DNA of 64,000 bases from Janthinobacterium sp. 64 (GCF_002813325.1 NZ_PHUG01000001.1:4464001-4528000); one strand, 5' to 3'; counted from the first letter of the stretch, positions 32,431 through 41,789 are shown. A program made the numbers and translations. Notes: generated by a model from the sequence alone, not told the origin.

Positions 32431-33689
32431 TGAGCAAAAGCCCGGCGCCAGGATGGCGTTCCCATGCCAATGGCCGCATGCTGGCCGTGCTGGTGCTGGG
32501 CTTCAGTTCCGGCCTGCCCCTGTTCATCCTGCTGTACCTGCTGCAGGCATGGCTGGCCAAGTCGGGCCTGAACGTCAAGGCGCTGGGGCTGTTCGCCCTG
32601 GTGCAGTTCCCGTACATCTGGAAATTCCTGTGGGCGCCCCTGATGGACCGCTACCGCATCCTGGGACTGGGGCGGCGGCGCGGCTGGATGGCGCTCACGC
32701 AAGTGGCGCTGTTCTTTGCCATCGGCGCCATGGGCATGCTCGATCCGCTCACGCAGATCGGCCTGATCGCGGCGGCCGCCGGTGGCGTCGCATTTTTGTC
32801 TGCCAGCCAGGACATCGTCATCGACGCCTACCGGCGCGAAATCCTCAGCGATAACGAGCAGGGCCTGGGCGCGGCCGTCATCGTCAACGCGTATAAAGTG
32901 GCGGGCATGGTGCCGGGCGCGCTGTCGCTGATCCTGGCCGACCGCATGCCGTGGCAGCCCGTCTTCTGGATCACGGCCGCCTTCATGCTGCCGGGGTTTG
33001 TCTGCACCCTGCTGATCAAGGAGCCGACCGTCTACGGCTCGCCGCCGAAGACCATGCGCGAAGCGATCATTCTGCCGTTCCAGGAATTCATCGCGCGCGA
33101 TGGTTGGCGTAACGCAATGTGGATCCTCGCCTTCGTATTACTCTACAAAATCGGCGACAGCATGGCCACGGCGCTGGCGACGAAGTTTTATCTCGACCTG
33201 GGTTTTAGCATGACGCAGATCGGCCTGGCCGCCAACACCACGGGTTTTTGGGCCAGTCTGGCCGGCGGCGTGGTGGGCGGCGTGTGGATGCTCAAGCTGG
33301 GCATCAACCGGGGCCTGTGGGTGTTTGGCGCATTGCAGGCGATCGCGATTCTCGGCTTCGCCTGGCTGGCGCAGGTGGGGCCGAACACTATGCTATTGAG
33401 CGCCGTGATCGGTTTTGAAGCTTTCGCCAGCCTGGGCCTGGGCGCGGCCGCCTTTGTCGCGTTCCTGTCGCGCAGCACGGACCCGCGCTACACTGCCACG
33501 CAATATGCCTTGTTTTCCAGCCTGAGCGCCGTGCCGCGCACCCTGATCAACGCCTCGGTGGGCTTCCTGGTCGCCGAGCTGGGCTGGTTCTCATTTTTCA
33601 TCGTGTGCTTCTTCCTGGCCTTCCCGGCCATGATGATGCTGCCTAAAATCGCTCCATGGAGGTCTGCCAATGGCAACAATATCCCTTAA
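32430..33689 (+). CDS. ampG: AmpG family muropeptide MFS transporter
   Basis: This 419-residue membrane protein with about 12 hydrophobic helices belongs to the major facilitator superfamily. AmpG features are FSSGLPLFILLYLLQAWLA, FPYIWKFLWAPLMDRY and ASQDIVIDAYRREIL. AmpG imports GlcNAc-anhydromuropeptides for cell wall recycling and influences AmpC beta-lactamase induction. The gene is coupled to metW by a 1-base overlap and overlaps the protease gene downstream by 20 bp. Confidence 0.92.
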   Translation: MSKSPAPGWRSHANGRMLAVLVLGFSSGLPLFILLYLLQAWLAKSGLNVKALGLFALVQFPYIWKFLWAPLMDRYRILGLGRRRGWMALTQVALFFAIGAMGMLDPLTQIGLIAAAAGGVAFLSASQDIVIDAYRREILSDNEQGLGAAVIVNAYKVAGMVPGALSLILADRMPWQPVFWITAAFMLPGFVCTLLIKEPTVYGSPPKTMREAIILPFQEFIARDGWRNAMWILAFVLLYKIGDSMATALATKFYLDLGFSMTQIGLAANTTGFWASLAGGVVGGVWMLKLGINRGLWVFGALQAIAILGFAWLAQVGPNTMLLSAVIGFEAFASLGLGAAAFVAFLSRSTDPRYTATQYALFSSLSAVPRTLINASVGFLVAELGWFSFFIVCFFLAFPAMMMLPKIAPWRSANGNNIP

Positions 33690-34572
33690 ACGTTACACCG
33701 TCCTGGCCAGCCTGTGTGCCGCCACCGCGCTCTCGCCCCTGTCCGTCCACGCCCAGCAGGCGACGGTCCAGGATGGCATCAAGGTACGTCCCTTGTCGAC
33801 TTCACGCATCTTTGCCGGCGGCGCCGATTTCAATGCACAATCGAAGCAACAATATACGCAGCTGGTCAACGAAGCGAAGGAAAAAAATGCGCTGATGCCG
33901 GACAGCGATCCGCAGGTCAAACGCCTGCGCGCCATCGCCCAGCGCATCATCCCGTTCGCCACGCGCTGGAACGAGGCGGCGTCCAGCTGGAACTGGCAGG
34001 TCAACCTGCTCAACTCGGACGAGGTCAATGCCTTTTGCATGCCGGGCGGGCAGATCGCTTTTTACAGCGGCATCATCACCAAACTCAACCTGACCGACGA
34101 TGAAGTGGCCATCGTCATGGGGCATGAAATTTCGCACGCGCTGCGCGAACACTCGCAGGCGCAGGCCGGCAAGGGCAACCTGGCGGCCGTCGGCGCCAAG
34201 CTGGCCGGCGCCGGGCTGTCAGCCTGGCTCGGCGTCGATCCGAACATCACCAGCACCGCCACGAATATGGCGGCGCAGGGCGTGATGCTGAAGTTCTCGC
34301 GCGACGATGAACGCGAGGCAGATTTGATCGGCATGGACCTGGCCGCGCGCGCCGGCTTCGATCCGCGCGCCGGCGTGATCCTGTGGCAGAAAATGGCCGC
34401 CGTGAGCGCTGGCGCGCCGCCGGAATTCCTCTCGACCCACCCGTCGGGCAAGGACCGTATCTCGCAGATGAACAGCCACATGGCGCAAGTGCTGCCCTTG
34501 TACGCGCGCAGCAAGGGCGTTAGCGTGGATGCCTTGCCGCCATACCGCAGCACCGCCATCGCGCAGCGCTAG
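33670..34572 (+). CDS. M48 family zinc metallopeptidase (periplasmic, LoiP/YggG-like)
   Basis: This 300-residue protein has a signal peptide (cleavage after SVHA) and a peptidase M48 domain. The zinc-binding HEISH motif is at 152-156, and the third ligand is in the EREADLIGMDLAARAGFDP stretch. FCMPGGQIAFYSGI and STHPSGKDRI are further M48 signatures. There are no transmembrane helices beyond the signal, so it resembles the periplasmic quality-control protease LoiP rather than HtpX. The ATG has GGAGG upstream and overlaps ampG by 20 bp. The pseudouridine synthase gene starts 2 bases after its stop. Confidence 0.92.
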   Translation: MATISLKRYTVLASLCAATALSPLSVHAQQATVQDGIKVRPLSTSRIFAGGADFNAQSKQQYTQLVNEAKEKNALMPDSDPQVKRLRAIAQRIIPFATRWNEAASSWNWQVNLLNSDEVNAFCMPGGQIAFYSGIITKLNLTDDEVAIVMGHEISHALREHSQAQAGKGNLAAVGAKLAGAGLSAWLGVDPNITSTATNMAAQGVMLKFSRDDEREADLIGMDLAARAGFDPRAGVILWQKMAAVSAGAPPEFLSTHPSGKDRISQMNSHMAQVLPLYARSKGVSVDALPPYRSTAIAQR

Positions 34573-34573
34573 G

Positions 34574-35479
34574 ATGGCGAAGCGTCACGCCGCCGCACCC
34601 TTGCCCATGCGCGACGGCGTGGCGCCCAGTTATCTGTGGCTGCCGGAGGGGCAGTGGCCGGACATGCTCACCTTTCTGATCGAGCGCTATCCGCAGATCG
34701 GCGCCGCGCAATGGCTGGACCGCATGGCGCGCGGCGAAGTGGTCAATGGCGATGGCGCCGTGCTTGGACCGGACAGCGCATACCGGCGCGGCATGCGCAT
34801 TTTTTACTACCGCGAGCTGGAACGCGAAACGCCGATCCCGTTTCAGGAAGCCATCCTGTTCCAGGACGAACACCTGGTGGTGGTCGACAAGCCGCACTTC
34901 TTGCCCATGACACCGGCCGGGCGCTTCGTGCAGGAGACCTTGCTGACGCGTCTGAAGAAAAGCCTGGACTGCGCCGAGCTGACGCCGATCCACCGCCTCG
35001 ACCGCGAGACGGCCGGCGTGGTGATTTTTTCGCGTCAGGTAGCCAGCCGTGGCGCCTACCAGTCGCTGTTCCAGCGCCGCGAAGTGCACAAGACCTACGA
35101 GGCGCTGGCGCCTGTGCTGGCGGGCCGGGAATTCCCGTTCACGTACCGCAGCCGCATGGTCGAGGGCGAGCAGTTTTTTCTCATGCGCGAGGAGGCGGGC
35201 GAGCCGAATTCGGAAACCGTCATCGACGTAATCGAGCGGCGCGGTGAGGTGAACCTGTACCGGCTGCAGCCGCATACGGGGCGCAAGCACCAGCTGCGCG
35301 TGCACCTGGCATCGCTGGGCATCGCCATCGTCAACGATGCGTTTTACCCGCTGGCGCTGCCGTGCAAGGAAGACGACATGTCGCACCCGCTGCAGCTGCT
35401 GGCGCGGGCCATCGATTTCACGGACCCGTTGACGGGCGAGCCGCGCCGTTTTGAGAGCCGGCGCAGCCTGGAAGCTTAG
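34574..35479 (+). CDS. RluA family pseudouridine synthase
   Basis: This 301-residue enzyme converts uridine to pseudouridine in rRNA or tRNA. The signature HRLDRETAGVV contains catalytic Asp143; VDKPHFLPMTP and LQPHTGRKHQLRVHLASLG are further family motifs. No S4 RNA-binding domain is obvious. The target cannot be told from the sequence; the shape fits RluA/TruC-like members. The ATG at 34574 overlaps the AGGATG region at the end of the protease gene. The stop overlaps that of the convergent exonuclease gene. Confidence 0.92.
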   Translation: MAKRHAAAPLPMRDGVAPSYLWLPEGQWPDMLTFLIERYPQIGAAQWLDRMARGEVVNGDGAVLGPDSAYRRGMRIFYYRELERETPIPFQEAILFQDEHLVVVDKPHFLPMTPAGRFVQETLLTRLKKSLDCAELTPIHRLDRETAGVVIFSRQVASRGAYQSLFQRREVHKTYEALAPVLAGREFPFTYRSRMVEGEQFFLMREEAGEPNSETVIDVIERRGEVNLYRLQPHTGRKHQLRVHLASLGIAIVNDAFYPLALPCKEDDMSHPLQLLARAIDFTDPLTGEPRRFESRRSLEA

Positions 35480-36252
35480 CCCTTGATGGTGTAATCGATG
35501 ATCAACGGTGCGTGGTCGGAAAAACGCTCGTCCTTGTAGACGCTGACCGTGTGCGCCTGGGCTGCGATGCCGGGGGTGGCGACGTGGTAGTCGATGCGCC
35601 AGCCCACGTTTTTCGCGTAGGCTTGTCCGCGGTTGCTCCACCACGTGTACTGGTCTTCGCGCTTGTCCAGGCCGCGGTGCACGTCGACAAAGCCCACTTC
35701 GTCGAAGACGCGCGTCAGCCACGCGCGCTCTTCTGGCAGGAAGCCGGAATTCTTCTTGTTGCCCTTCCAGTTTTTCAGGTCGATTTCATGGTGGGCGATA
35801 TTCCAGTCGCCGCAGATGACCACTTCGCGGCCCAGCGCCTTCAATTCCAGCAAATGCGGCAGGAACAGTTCCATGAAGCGGAACTTGGCTTCCTGGCGTT
35901 CCGGGCCGGACGAACCGGACGGGCAATACACGGAAATGACGGACAGATTGCCAAAATCGCAGCGCACGTAGCGGCCTTCGGCGTCGAATTCAGGGCTGCC
36001 GAAGCCGATATGCACGGCGTCCGGTTCGGCCTTGCTGTACACGCCCGTGCCGGAATAGCCCTTTTTCTCGGCATAGTGGAAATGGCCATGGTAGCCGTGC
36101 GGGTTGAGGAATTCCGGCGTCATGTCGGGCAGTTGCGCCTTCAATTCCTGCACGCAGATGAAATCGGCCGTTTGCGTTCCCATCCAGTTGAAAAAGCCTT
36201 TTTTGGCGGCGGAACGGATGCCGTTCAGGTTGGCGGAGATAATTTTGGGCAT
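35476..36252 (-). CDS. xth: exodeoxyribonuclease III
   Basis: This 258-residue AP endonuclease/3'-exonuclease acts in base excision repair. The exonuclease-endonuclease-phosphatase fold is seen in KIISANLNGIRSA (start), CVQELKAQ (metal-binding Glu), GDWNIAHHEIDLKN, WRIDYHVATP and the C-terminal SDHAPL (catalytic Asp-His). It stands alone, convergent with the pseudouridine synthase and divergent from pyrE. This divergent xth/pyrE pair is common in Burkholderiales. Confidence 0.96.
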   Translation of the reverse strand: MPKIISANLNGIRSAAKKGFFNWMGTQTADFICVQELKAQLPDMTPEFLNPHGYHGHFHYAEKKGYSGTGVYSKAEPDAVHIGFGSPEFDAEGRYVRCDFGNLSVISVYCPSGSSGPERQEAKFRFMELFLPHLLELKALGREVVICGDWNIAHHEIDLKNWKGNKKNSGFLPEERAWLTRVFDEVGFVDVHRGLDKREDQYTWWSNRGQAYAKNVGWRIDYHVATPGIAAQAHTVSVYKDERFSDHAPLIIDYTIKG

Positions 36253-36361
36253 AGGTCGAGAGTGAAAATGGGGCCAGCCGGGGCCGGCGGGCGCGGCATG
36301 GCGATTGTCTCGCCGCTGCGCGCGGATTAAAATACAGGCACTTTTAAAAAATGAGGCTAAT

Positions 36362-37024
36362 GTGAATAATTTACGCCAGCAGTTTATCGCGTTTTCAGTA
36401 TCCAAGGGCGTCTTGCGGTTTGGCGAGTTCACCACCAAGGCCGGACGCCAGTCGCCATACTTCTTCAATGCGGGCCTGTTCCATGACGGCGCCACCCTGG
36501 CCGAGCTGGCGCAGTTCTACGCGCAGACCCTGCTCGACTCGGGCGTGGAATTCGACATGCTGTTCGGTCCCGCCTACAAGGGCATCACCCTGGCGTCGGC
36601 CACCGCCGTGGCGCTGGCCGGCAAGGGCCGCAACACCTCGTTCGCCTTCAACCGCAAGGAAGCCAAGGACCACGGCGAAGGCGGCACCATCGTCGGCGCC
36701 AAGCTGCATGGCAAAGTCGTCATCATTGACGATGTGATCTCGGCCGGCACGTCGGTGCGCGAATCGGTGGACATGATACGTGCCGCTGGCGCCGAACCAT
36801 GCGCCGTGCTGATCGCCCTGGACCGCATGGAGCGCTCGGGCCCGGACGGCCAGCTGTCGCCAAGTTCGGCGGTGCAGGAAGTGTCGAAACAGTACGGCAT
36901 CCCCGTCATCTCGATCGGCAACCTGGATGACTTGTTCGGCTACCTGAACGGCGCGGGCGCCGATCCGGAACTGCTGCAGCATAAAGAAGCCGTTTCGGCC
37001 TACCGCACCAGGTATGGCATCTAA
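36362..37024 (+). CDS. pyrE: orotate phosphoribosyltransferase
   Basis: This 220-residue enzyme makes OMP from orotate and PRPP in pyrimidine synthesis. Motifs are [29 protein letters not shown] and the PRPP-binding [17 protein letters not shown]. The start is a GTG at 36362 with GAGG seven bases upstream; no in-frame ATG gives the conserved N-terminus. The gene is divergent from xth (109 bp) and convergent with the GNAT gene. Confidence 0.97.
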   Translation: MNNLRQQFIAFSVSKGVLRFGEFTTKAGRQSPYFFNAGLFHDGATLAELAQFYAQTLLDSGVEFDMLFGPAYKGITLASATAVALAGKGRNTSFAFNRKEAKDHGEGGTIVGAKLHGKVVIIDDVISAGTSVRESVDMIRAAGAEPCAVLIALDRMERSGPDGQLSPSSAVQEVSKQYGIPVISIGNLDDLFGYLNGAGADPELLQHKEAVSAYRTRYGI

Positions 37025-37275
37025 GTAGTCCTCTCCAGCAGTGCCCGCAGCCGCGGGTCGCTGCAGGCGGCGCCAGCTTGCGGATGGCATTGCAGCAGCC
37101 GCCGCAGCAATGCGCCGCCGATGCCGCGCCGCCGGAACGGCGGTTTCACGAACAGCATATTTACCGTCACCCCGTCCGCGCACTTGCTGATGTCGAGCAT
37201 GGCCACTTGCTGGCCGTCGATCCACGCGCACAGCGCGGCGTCCCCTTGCCAATCGATGTGCATCACGCCAGCCAT
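37021..37275 (-). CDS. small GNAT-like N-acetyltransferase
   Basis: This 84-residue protein has the central acetyl-CoA-binding part of the GNAT fold: [23 protein letters not shown], with the R-x-x-G-x-G/A loop. It is shorter than typical GNAT enzymes (about 140 residues), so it is either a minimal family member or a degenerate gene. Its start overlaps the end of the TSUP gene by 13 bp, indicating co-translation, and its stop overlaps the end of pyrE on the other strand by 4 bp. The substrate is unknown. Confidence 0.65.
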   Translation of the reverse strand: MAGVMHIDWQGDAALCAWIDGQQVAMLDISKCADGVTVNMLFVKPPFRRRGIGGALLRRLLQCHPQAGAACSDPRLRALLERTT

Positions 37276-38006
37276 GGTTTGACCGCCGCATGCAGTCCCA
37301 AGGCGAACAGGCCGATAAAAAAGCACCGCTTGAATACCTGTTGCGCGATGCGCCCGCGCAGCCATTGACCGGCCAGCATGCCGGCCAGCGCCGGCAGCAG
37401 CGCATACGCGGAAGCGCCGGCCGCGCCGAGGCTGAAGTCGCCGTGCAGGGCCAGGCTGGCCGCCAGCGCCACGGTCGATGCCGTAAACGCCAGGCCCAGT
37501 GCCTGTACCAGCGCATCGCGCGCCAGCCCCAGTCCCTGCAGATACGGCACGGCGGGGATGACGAACACGCCCGTGGCGGCCGTCACCAGTCCCGTCACGG
37601 CGCCCGCCACAGGCCCCAGCCACGCTTCATGCCGCGCCGGCACGCGCAGCTGCAGCGAGAATAATCCCGCCAGCGCATACAGCATCAGCGCCACGCCCAG
37701 CGCGACGACGGCCCAGGCGCCGCTGTCGGCCGGCAGCAATGCGCCGCCCGCCAGGGTGCCGGCCATGACGGCGGCCAGCATCGGCCACAGGCGCCGCAGC
37801 AGGGCGCGCAGGCCGGGGCCGGCCGCCAGCTGCCACACGTTCGTCACCATCGATGGCACGATCAGCAGGGCGGCCGCCTGCACGGGCGGCATGACGAGGC
37901 TGAGCGTGCCCATGGCTACCGTCGGCAGTCCCAGGCCGACTACGCCCTTGACGAAGCCTGCGACGAGGAAGCTGGCGCCGACGGCCAGCAGGAATGACGT
38001 TTCCAT
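37263..38006 (-). CDS. TSUP family anion transporter (TauE/SafE-like)
   Basis: This 247-residue, very hydrophobic protein has about eight membrane helices. TauE/SafE (DUF81) hallmarks appear as two related halves: GFVKGVVGLGLPTVAMG and GAVTGLVTAATGVFVIPAVPYLQ. Members export or import sulfite, sulfoacetate and other organic anions; the substrate here is unknown. It is divergent from a LysR regulator with a clear LysR box between them, and the GNAT gene follows with overlap. Confidence 0.88.
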   Translation of the reverse strand: METSFLLAVGASFLVAGFVKGVVGLGLPTVAMGTLSLVMPPVQAAALLIVPSMVTNVWQLAAGPGLRALLRRLWPMLAAVMAGTLAGGALLPADSGAWAVVALGVALMLYALAGLFSLQLRVPARHEAWLGPVAGAVTGLVTAATGVFVIPAVPYLQGLGLARDALVQALGLAFTASTVALAASLALHGDFSLGAAGASAYALLPALAGMLAGQWLRGRIAQQVFKRCFFIGLFALGLHAAVKPWLA

Positions 38007-38079
38007 CTTTTCTATCCAGAGTGGTTTTGCGTGGATTCTGCGCTTGCCCGGGGATTTCGCCAAGGCGGATTATTTTGAG

Positions 38080-38106
38080 TCAGCCTTAGTAAAATACGAA
38101 GGCTGA
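38080..38106. promoter_or_regulatory. LysR-type operator (T-N11-A)
   Basis: TCAGCCTT, 11 bases, AAGGCTGA form a perfect 8-bp inverted repeat with T-N11-A at its core. It lies in the TSUP/LysR divergent region, 26 bp before the LysR start and 74 bp before the TSUP start. Confidence 0.8.
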
Positions 38107-38131
38107 TAAGATGGCGAAAAGGAGAGCCGCC

Positions 38132-39025
38132 ATGCGCTTTGATCTGGTCGATTTGCAGTTGTTTGTCAACGTGGTGGAGGCGGGCAGCCTGACGGCGGGC
38201 GCCGCGCGCAGCCATCTCGCATTGGCGTCGAGCAGCGCGCGCGTGCGCGGCATGGAAGAGATGCTGGGCATGCCCTTGCTGCTGCGCGGACGGCGCGGCG
38301 TGGAGCCGACGCCAGTGGGCCAGACCTTGCTGCATCACGCGCGCCTGGTGCTGCTGCAAATGGAGAAAATGCGCGGTGAGCTCGGCGAATTTGCGCGCGG
38401 CTTGAAAGGGCAGTTGCGCCTGCTGTGCAATACGGCCGCGCTCAGCGAATTTTTGCCCGAGGCGCTAGGTGCTTTTCTCGACCGCCATCCGAACCTGACC
38501 ATCGACCTGGAAGAGCGCCTCAGTTACGATATCGTCAAGGCCGTCTCGGAAGGGCTGGCTGACATGGGCATCGTCTCCGATTCGGTCGACATGCGCGGCT
38601 TGCAGACGTTTCTGTTCCGCCCCGACCGGCTGGTGGTCATCGCCGCGGCCGACGGCGTGCATCACCGCGCGCTGGGCCAGGATGGCGTCGTCGCGTTCTC
38701 CACGCTGCTGGATCACGATTTCATCGGCCTGGCCGACGACAGCGCGATGCAGCAGTACCTGGGCATGCATGCGGCGCGTCTGGGCCGTCCCTTGAAGGTG
38801 CGCGTGCGCCTGCGCAGTTTCGATGCCGTCTGCCGCATGGTGGCCAGCGGCGTGGGCATCAGCGTGGTGCCGCTGGCGGCGGCCAGCCGCTGTCAGCAGA
38901 CGATGGCGCTGCGCTGCCTGGAATTATCCGATCCCTGGTCGGTACGCAATCTGACGATCTGCGTGCGCCAGTTCAGTGAATTACCCCTGTATGCGCGCCA
39001 GTTGATCGATCATCTGAAGGCGTGA
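38132..39025 (+). CDS. LysR family transcriptional regulator
   Basis: This 297-residue regulator has a winged helix at residues 1-60 (DLQLFVNVVEAGSLTAGAARSHLALASSSARVR) and a periplasmic-binding-like effector domain at about 90-290. The ATG at 38132 has GGAG seven bases upstream and is preferred over 38111. It is divergent from the TSUP transporter across a perfect T-N11-A palindrome, so it probably controls that gene and itself. The effector is unknown. A hydrolase gene follows 21 bp downstream. Confidence 0.93.
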   Translation: MRFDLVDLQLFVNVVEAGSLTAGAARSHLALASSSARVRGMEEMLGMPLLLRGRRGVEPTPVGQTLLHHARLVLLQMEKMRGELGEFARGLKGQLRLLCNTAALSEFLPEALGAFLDRHPNLTIDLEERLSYDIVKAVSEGLADMGIVSDSVDMRGLQTFLFRPDRLVVIAAADGVHHRALGQDGVVAFSTLLDHDFIGLADDSAMQQYLGMHAARLGRPLKVRVRLRSFDAVCRMVASGVGISVVPLAAASRCQQTMALRCLELSDPWSVRNLTICVRQFSELPLYARQLIDHLKA

Positions 39026-39046
39026 CAGGGCATGACAGGAGCAGCG

Positions 39047-39916
39047 ATGCGTTTTTCAGAAGACAAGATGGCCAGCCTGCGGTGCAGCGACCAGGTCGAG
39101 CGGCCGATCCACATCTGGCAGCCGGCGGCGCCACCACGTGCAGTGATCCTGGCGATCCACGGCGGCATGGCGCATGCGGGCGACTACGTCACGCCGGCGC
39201 TGTATTTCCGCCAGCACGGCATCGCCACCGTCAGCTTCGACATGGTGGGCCACGATGGCCAGCGCAAGGTCGATATCCCTTCGTTCGATGCCTTCCTCGA
39301 CGACGAGGAATTGTTCCTCGCGTGGGTCAAGGCCACGTATCCGGGCGTGCCTATCTTCATCATGGGGCACTCGATGGGCGGCCTGATCGCCACGCACCTG
39401 GGCTTGCGGCGCTTTGCGGGCGATGCGGCGATCAAAGGCTTCATCATCTCGTCGCCGTATTACGTGAATGCGATTCCCGTGCCGAAGGTGCTGCAGATGT
39501 TGTCCGGCTGGCTGGCGCAGCGCTACCCCACGATGAAGGTGCCGCTGGGGAACTTGACCATGCTGCTGACGCACGATCAAACCATCACGGCGCGCCATTT
39601 CCAGGATGAGCGCGACGGCATCCGCGCCAGTGCCGCATCGGTGCGCTTCGCCCACGCCTTGACGTCGGCGCAAAAGGAATTGGCGGGCGGCTTGTCGGAC
39701 TGGCGCTTCCCCCTGTTCGCCGTGGTGGCGGGCGACGACAAGCTGGCCGACAGCCGCGCCACGGAAAGCATGCTGCGCAGCGTGCCCGATGGCCTGCTCG
39801 ACTACCACTACTATCCAGCCAACTATCACGAGAACTTCAATGAGGTGAACCGCGACGCGATCTTCGCCGCCATCCTGGCGTGGATGGAAAAACTGCTGGC
39901 ACCCGTGCCGGCGTGA
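39047..39916 (+). CDS. alpha/beta hydrolase (monoacylglycerol lipase-like)
   Basis: This 289-residue serine hydrolase has an HGG oxyanion region (ILAIHGGMAHAGDY) and the nucleophile elbow GHSMGG (Ser109). The acid is in VVAGDDKLAD and a terminal His in YHENFNE. There is no signal peptide, so it is cytoplasmic. The pattern fits the serine aminopeptidase S33/monoacylglycerol lipase group, but the substrate cannot be stated. The ATG at 39047 has AGGAG upstream; the ATG at 39032 does not. It may be co-transcribed with the LysR gene. Confidence 0.88.
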   Translation: MRFSEDKMASLRCSDQVERPIHIWQPAAPPRAVILAIHGGMAHAGDYVTPALYFRQHGIATVSFDMVGHDGQRKVDIPSFDAFLDDEELFLAWVKATYPGVPIFIMGHSMGGLIATHLGLRRFAGDAAIKGFIISSPYYVNAIPVPKVLQMLSGWLAQRYPTMKVPLGNLTMLLTHDQTITARHFQDERDGIRASAASVRFAHALTSAQKELAGGLSDWRFPLFAVVAGDDKLADSRATESMLRSVPDGLLDYHYYPANYHENFNEVNRDAIFAAILAWMEKLLAPVPA

Positions 39917-40011
39917 GGCGCCGGTATCGTTATAATCGGATTCATTGAATTGACCGCCGGCGCATGCCGGCCCGGTCCCCGCGGCACAGGGGAATACTCA
40001 AGGAATGAACG

Positions 40012-40203
40012 ATGCGCTTGCTGATTGCCCTGATACTCCCGTGGCTGACCTTTTTCACGATCGGCCGCCCCATTGCCGGCATCATTTGCCTGATCCTGCA
40101 AATCACCCTGATCGGCTGGCTGCCGGCGGCGATCTGGGCCGTGTACTCGCTGAGCCAGTACAAGACGGACCAGAAGATCGCCGAGGCCATGCGCCGGCGC
40201 TGA
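40012..40203 (+). CDS. YqaE/Pmp3 family small membrane protein
   Basis: This 63-residue protein has two hydrophobic segments (residues 2-31 and 33-49) with the Pmp3/UPF0057 pattern LPWLTFFTIGRPIAGIICLILQITLIGWLPAAIWA broken by a short turn, then a charged tail. Pmp3 proteins affect membrane potential and stress tolerance in yeast and plants; the bacterial role is unclear. AAGGAATG precedes the ATG, and a TATAAT at 39931 could be its -10. Confidence 0.85.
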   Translation: MRLLIALILPWLTFFTIGRPIAGIICLILQITLIGWLPAAIWAVYSLSQYKTDQKIAEAMRRR

Positions 40204-40268
40204 TGCGGGGCTAAGTCTTGTTTAAGCTGCGCTTCCTATCTTGATTCAACCGACACGAGGAGAGTGAG

Positions 40269-40733
40269 ATGGCACAAGACAGATGCGGTACCCTGACCTT
40301 GGCGGCGGCAATGCTGGCCGCCGGGCTGTTGCTGGGAAGTGTGGCGCAGGCGCAGGGCGATACTGCCTTGCCGCCCGTGCAGAAGAGCGGTTCAGTGGAA
40401 TACCTGAGTGGCGGCATCGGCCTCGACGAGTCGACCGCCATCAAGAGCGCCAGCCGGCATTGGCCATTGAGCCTGGTGTTTTCCGTGCAGGCGACGGGCA
40501 AGGCGGAATTTGCCTCCGACGTGAAGCTGACAATACGCGACGCCAAGGGCGCGCCGGTGCTGGAGACGACGGCCAGCGGACCGTTCCTGCTGGCGAAACT
40601 GGCGCCGGGCAGCTACAGCCTGCGCGCCACCCTGGCCGGCAAATTGCTGGAACGCAAGGTGCAGGTCAAGGCTGGCAGTTCCGCGCGGGTGGAACTGGTC
40701 TGGCCGGCGGGAACGAATCAGGGCCGGCCTTGA
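40269..40733 (+). CDS. secreted protein with carboxypeptidase-regulatory-like domain
   Basis: This 154-residue protein has a signal peptide (cleavage after SVAQA). A conserved-looking segment KSGSVEYLSGGIGLDESTAI is followed by a small beta-sandwich (about 85-145; LTIRDAKGAPVLETTASGPFLLAKLAPGSYSLRATLAGK), like a carboxypeptidase regulatory or Cna-B-like domain. It is probably periplasmic. GAGGAG precedes the ATG. The function is unknown. Confidence 0.8.
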   Translation: MAQDRCGTLTLAAAMLAAGLLLGSVAQAQGDTALPPVQKSGSVEYLSGGIGLDESTAIKSASRHWPLSLVFSVQATGKAEFASDVKLTIRDAKGAPVLETTASGPFLLAKLAPGSYSLRATLAGKLLERKVQVKAGSSARVELVWPAGTNQGRP

Positions 40734-40751
40734 TGGGCGAGGGCAGCCCGA

Positions 40752-41789
40752 TCAGCTGACCGCGAGCACGCGCCCTTCGGCGGCGCTTTGCAGCGCCAGT
40801 TCGATCAGGCGTATCGTTGCCGCCGCATCTTCGGCCGCCACGGGCGCCGCTGCGCCGTGACGGATGGCGTCGGCCATGCCCTGGTAAAAGTCCTGGTAGC
40901 GGCCCGCCTGCATCTCAAGGTGCTCGCAATGTCCGTCCGGCTGCGTGCCCAGGTGCAGCGCGCCGCGCACGGGATCCACGCCCCAGCCGGGCTGTCCAGG
41001 TCTGCCGCCCGCCTTCAGGGCGTCTTCCTGCGGGTCGAGACCAAACTTCACGAAACTGCCCTTGTCGCCATGCACGGCGAAGCGCGCCGTTGGCGCTTTT
41101 ACCAGGCAGCCGGCCTGCAGCACCACGCGCAGCCGGTCGTAGTACAGCACGATGTGCATGTAGTCGACGGCTTGCGCGCCATCGCGCTGCAGGGCGATAT
41201 CGGCGTACAGTTTTTCCGGCTGGCCGAACAGCTGCATGGCTTGGTCCAGCATGTGCGGACCCAGGTCGTACAGCAAGCCGCCGCCGGGTGCGCCGGACTC
41301 GCGCCAGCGCTGGCGGATCTCGGGGCGGAAACGGTCGAAATGCGATTCGACGCTGGCGATGTGACCCAGGGTGCCCTGCGCCAGCAGCGTTTTCAGGGTC
41401 AGGAAGTCGCCATCCCAGCGGCGGTTGTGGTACACGCTGAGCACCAGCTTGCGTTCTTTCGCCAGCGCGATCAGGCTCTGTGCTTCAACGCTGGAAATGG
41501 TGAAGGGTTTGTCCACCACCACGTGCTTGCCCGCCTGCAGGGCCGCTTGCGCCAGGCTGAAATGCGCCTCGTTGGGTGCGGCGATGACGACCAGTTCGAT
41601 CGATGGATCGGCAAACAGCTGCGCCGGCTCGGCGTAGACGGTGGCGTGCGGCCAATCCTTGTGTACGAGGTCCGGTTTGCTGGAGGCGACGGCTGTCAGT
41701 TCCAGGGCCTCGATGGCCGACAGGACGGGAGCGTGGAAGGTGGAGCCGGCAAAGCCGTAGCCGACCAGGCCGGTTTTGATCTTGTTCAT
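40752..41789 (-). CDS. Gfo/Idh/MocA family oxidoreductase
   Basis: This 345-residue NAD(P)-dependent oxidoreductase has a Rossmann motif GLVGYGFAG (8-16), VVIAAPNEAHF and the family signature HVVVDKPFT containing the catalytic Lys. The C-terminal domain has GGGLLYDLGPHMLDQAM with the conserved His. The family acts on sugars and cyclic polyols; this member resembles the YdgJ/YhhX group, and its substrate is unknown. GGAACACG precedes the ATG at 41789. It stands alone between convergent and tandem neighbours. Confidence 0.92.
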   Translation of the reverse strand: MNKIKTGLVGYGFAGSTFHAPVLSAIEALELTAVASSKPDLVHKDWPHATVYAEPAQLFADPSIELVVIAAPNEAHFSLAQAALQAGKHVVVDKPFTISSVEAQSLIALAKERKLVLSVYHNRRWDGDFLTLKTLLAQGTLGHIASVESHFDRFRPEIRQRWRESGAPGGGLLYDLGPHMLDQAMQLFGQPEKLYADIALQRDGAQAVDYMHIVLYYDRLRVVLQAGCLVKAPTARFAVHGDKGSFVKFGLDPQEDALKAGGRPGQPGWGVDPVRGALHLGTQPDGHCEHLEMQAGRYQDFYQGMADAIRHGAAAPVAAEDAAATIRLIELALQSAAEGRVLAVS

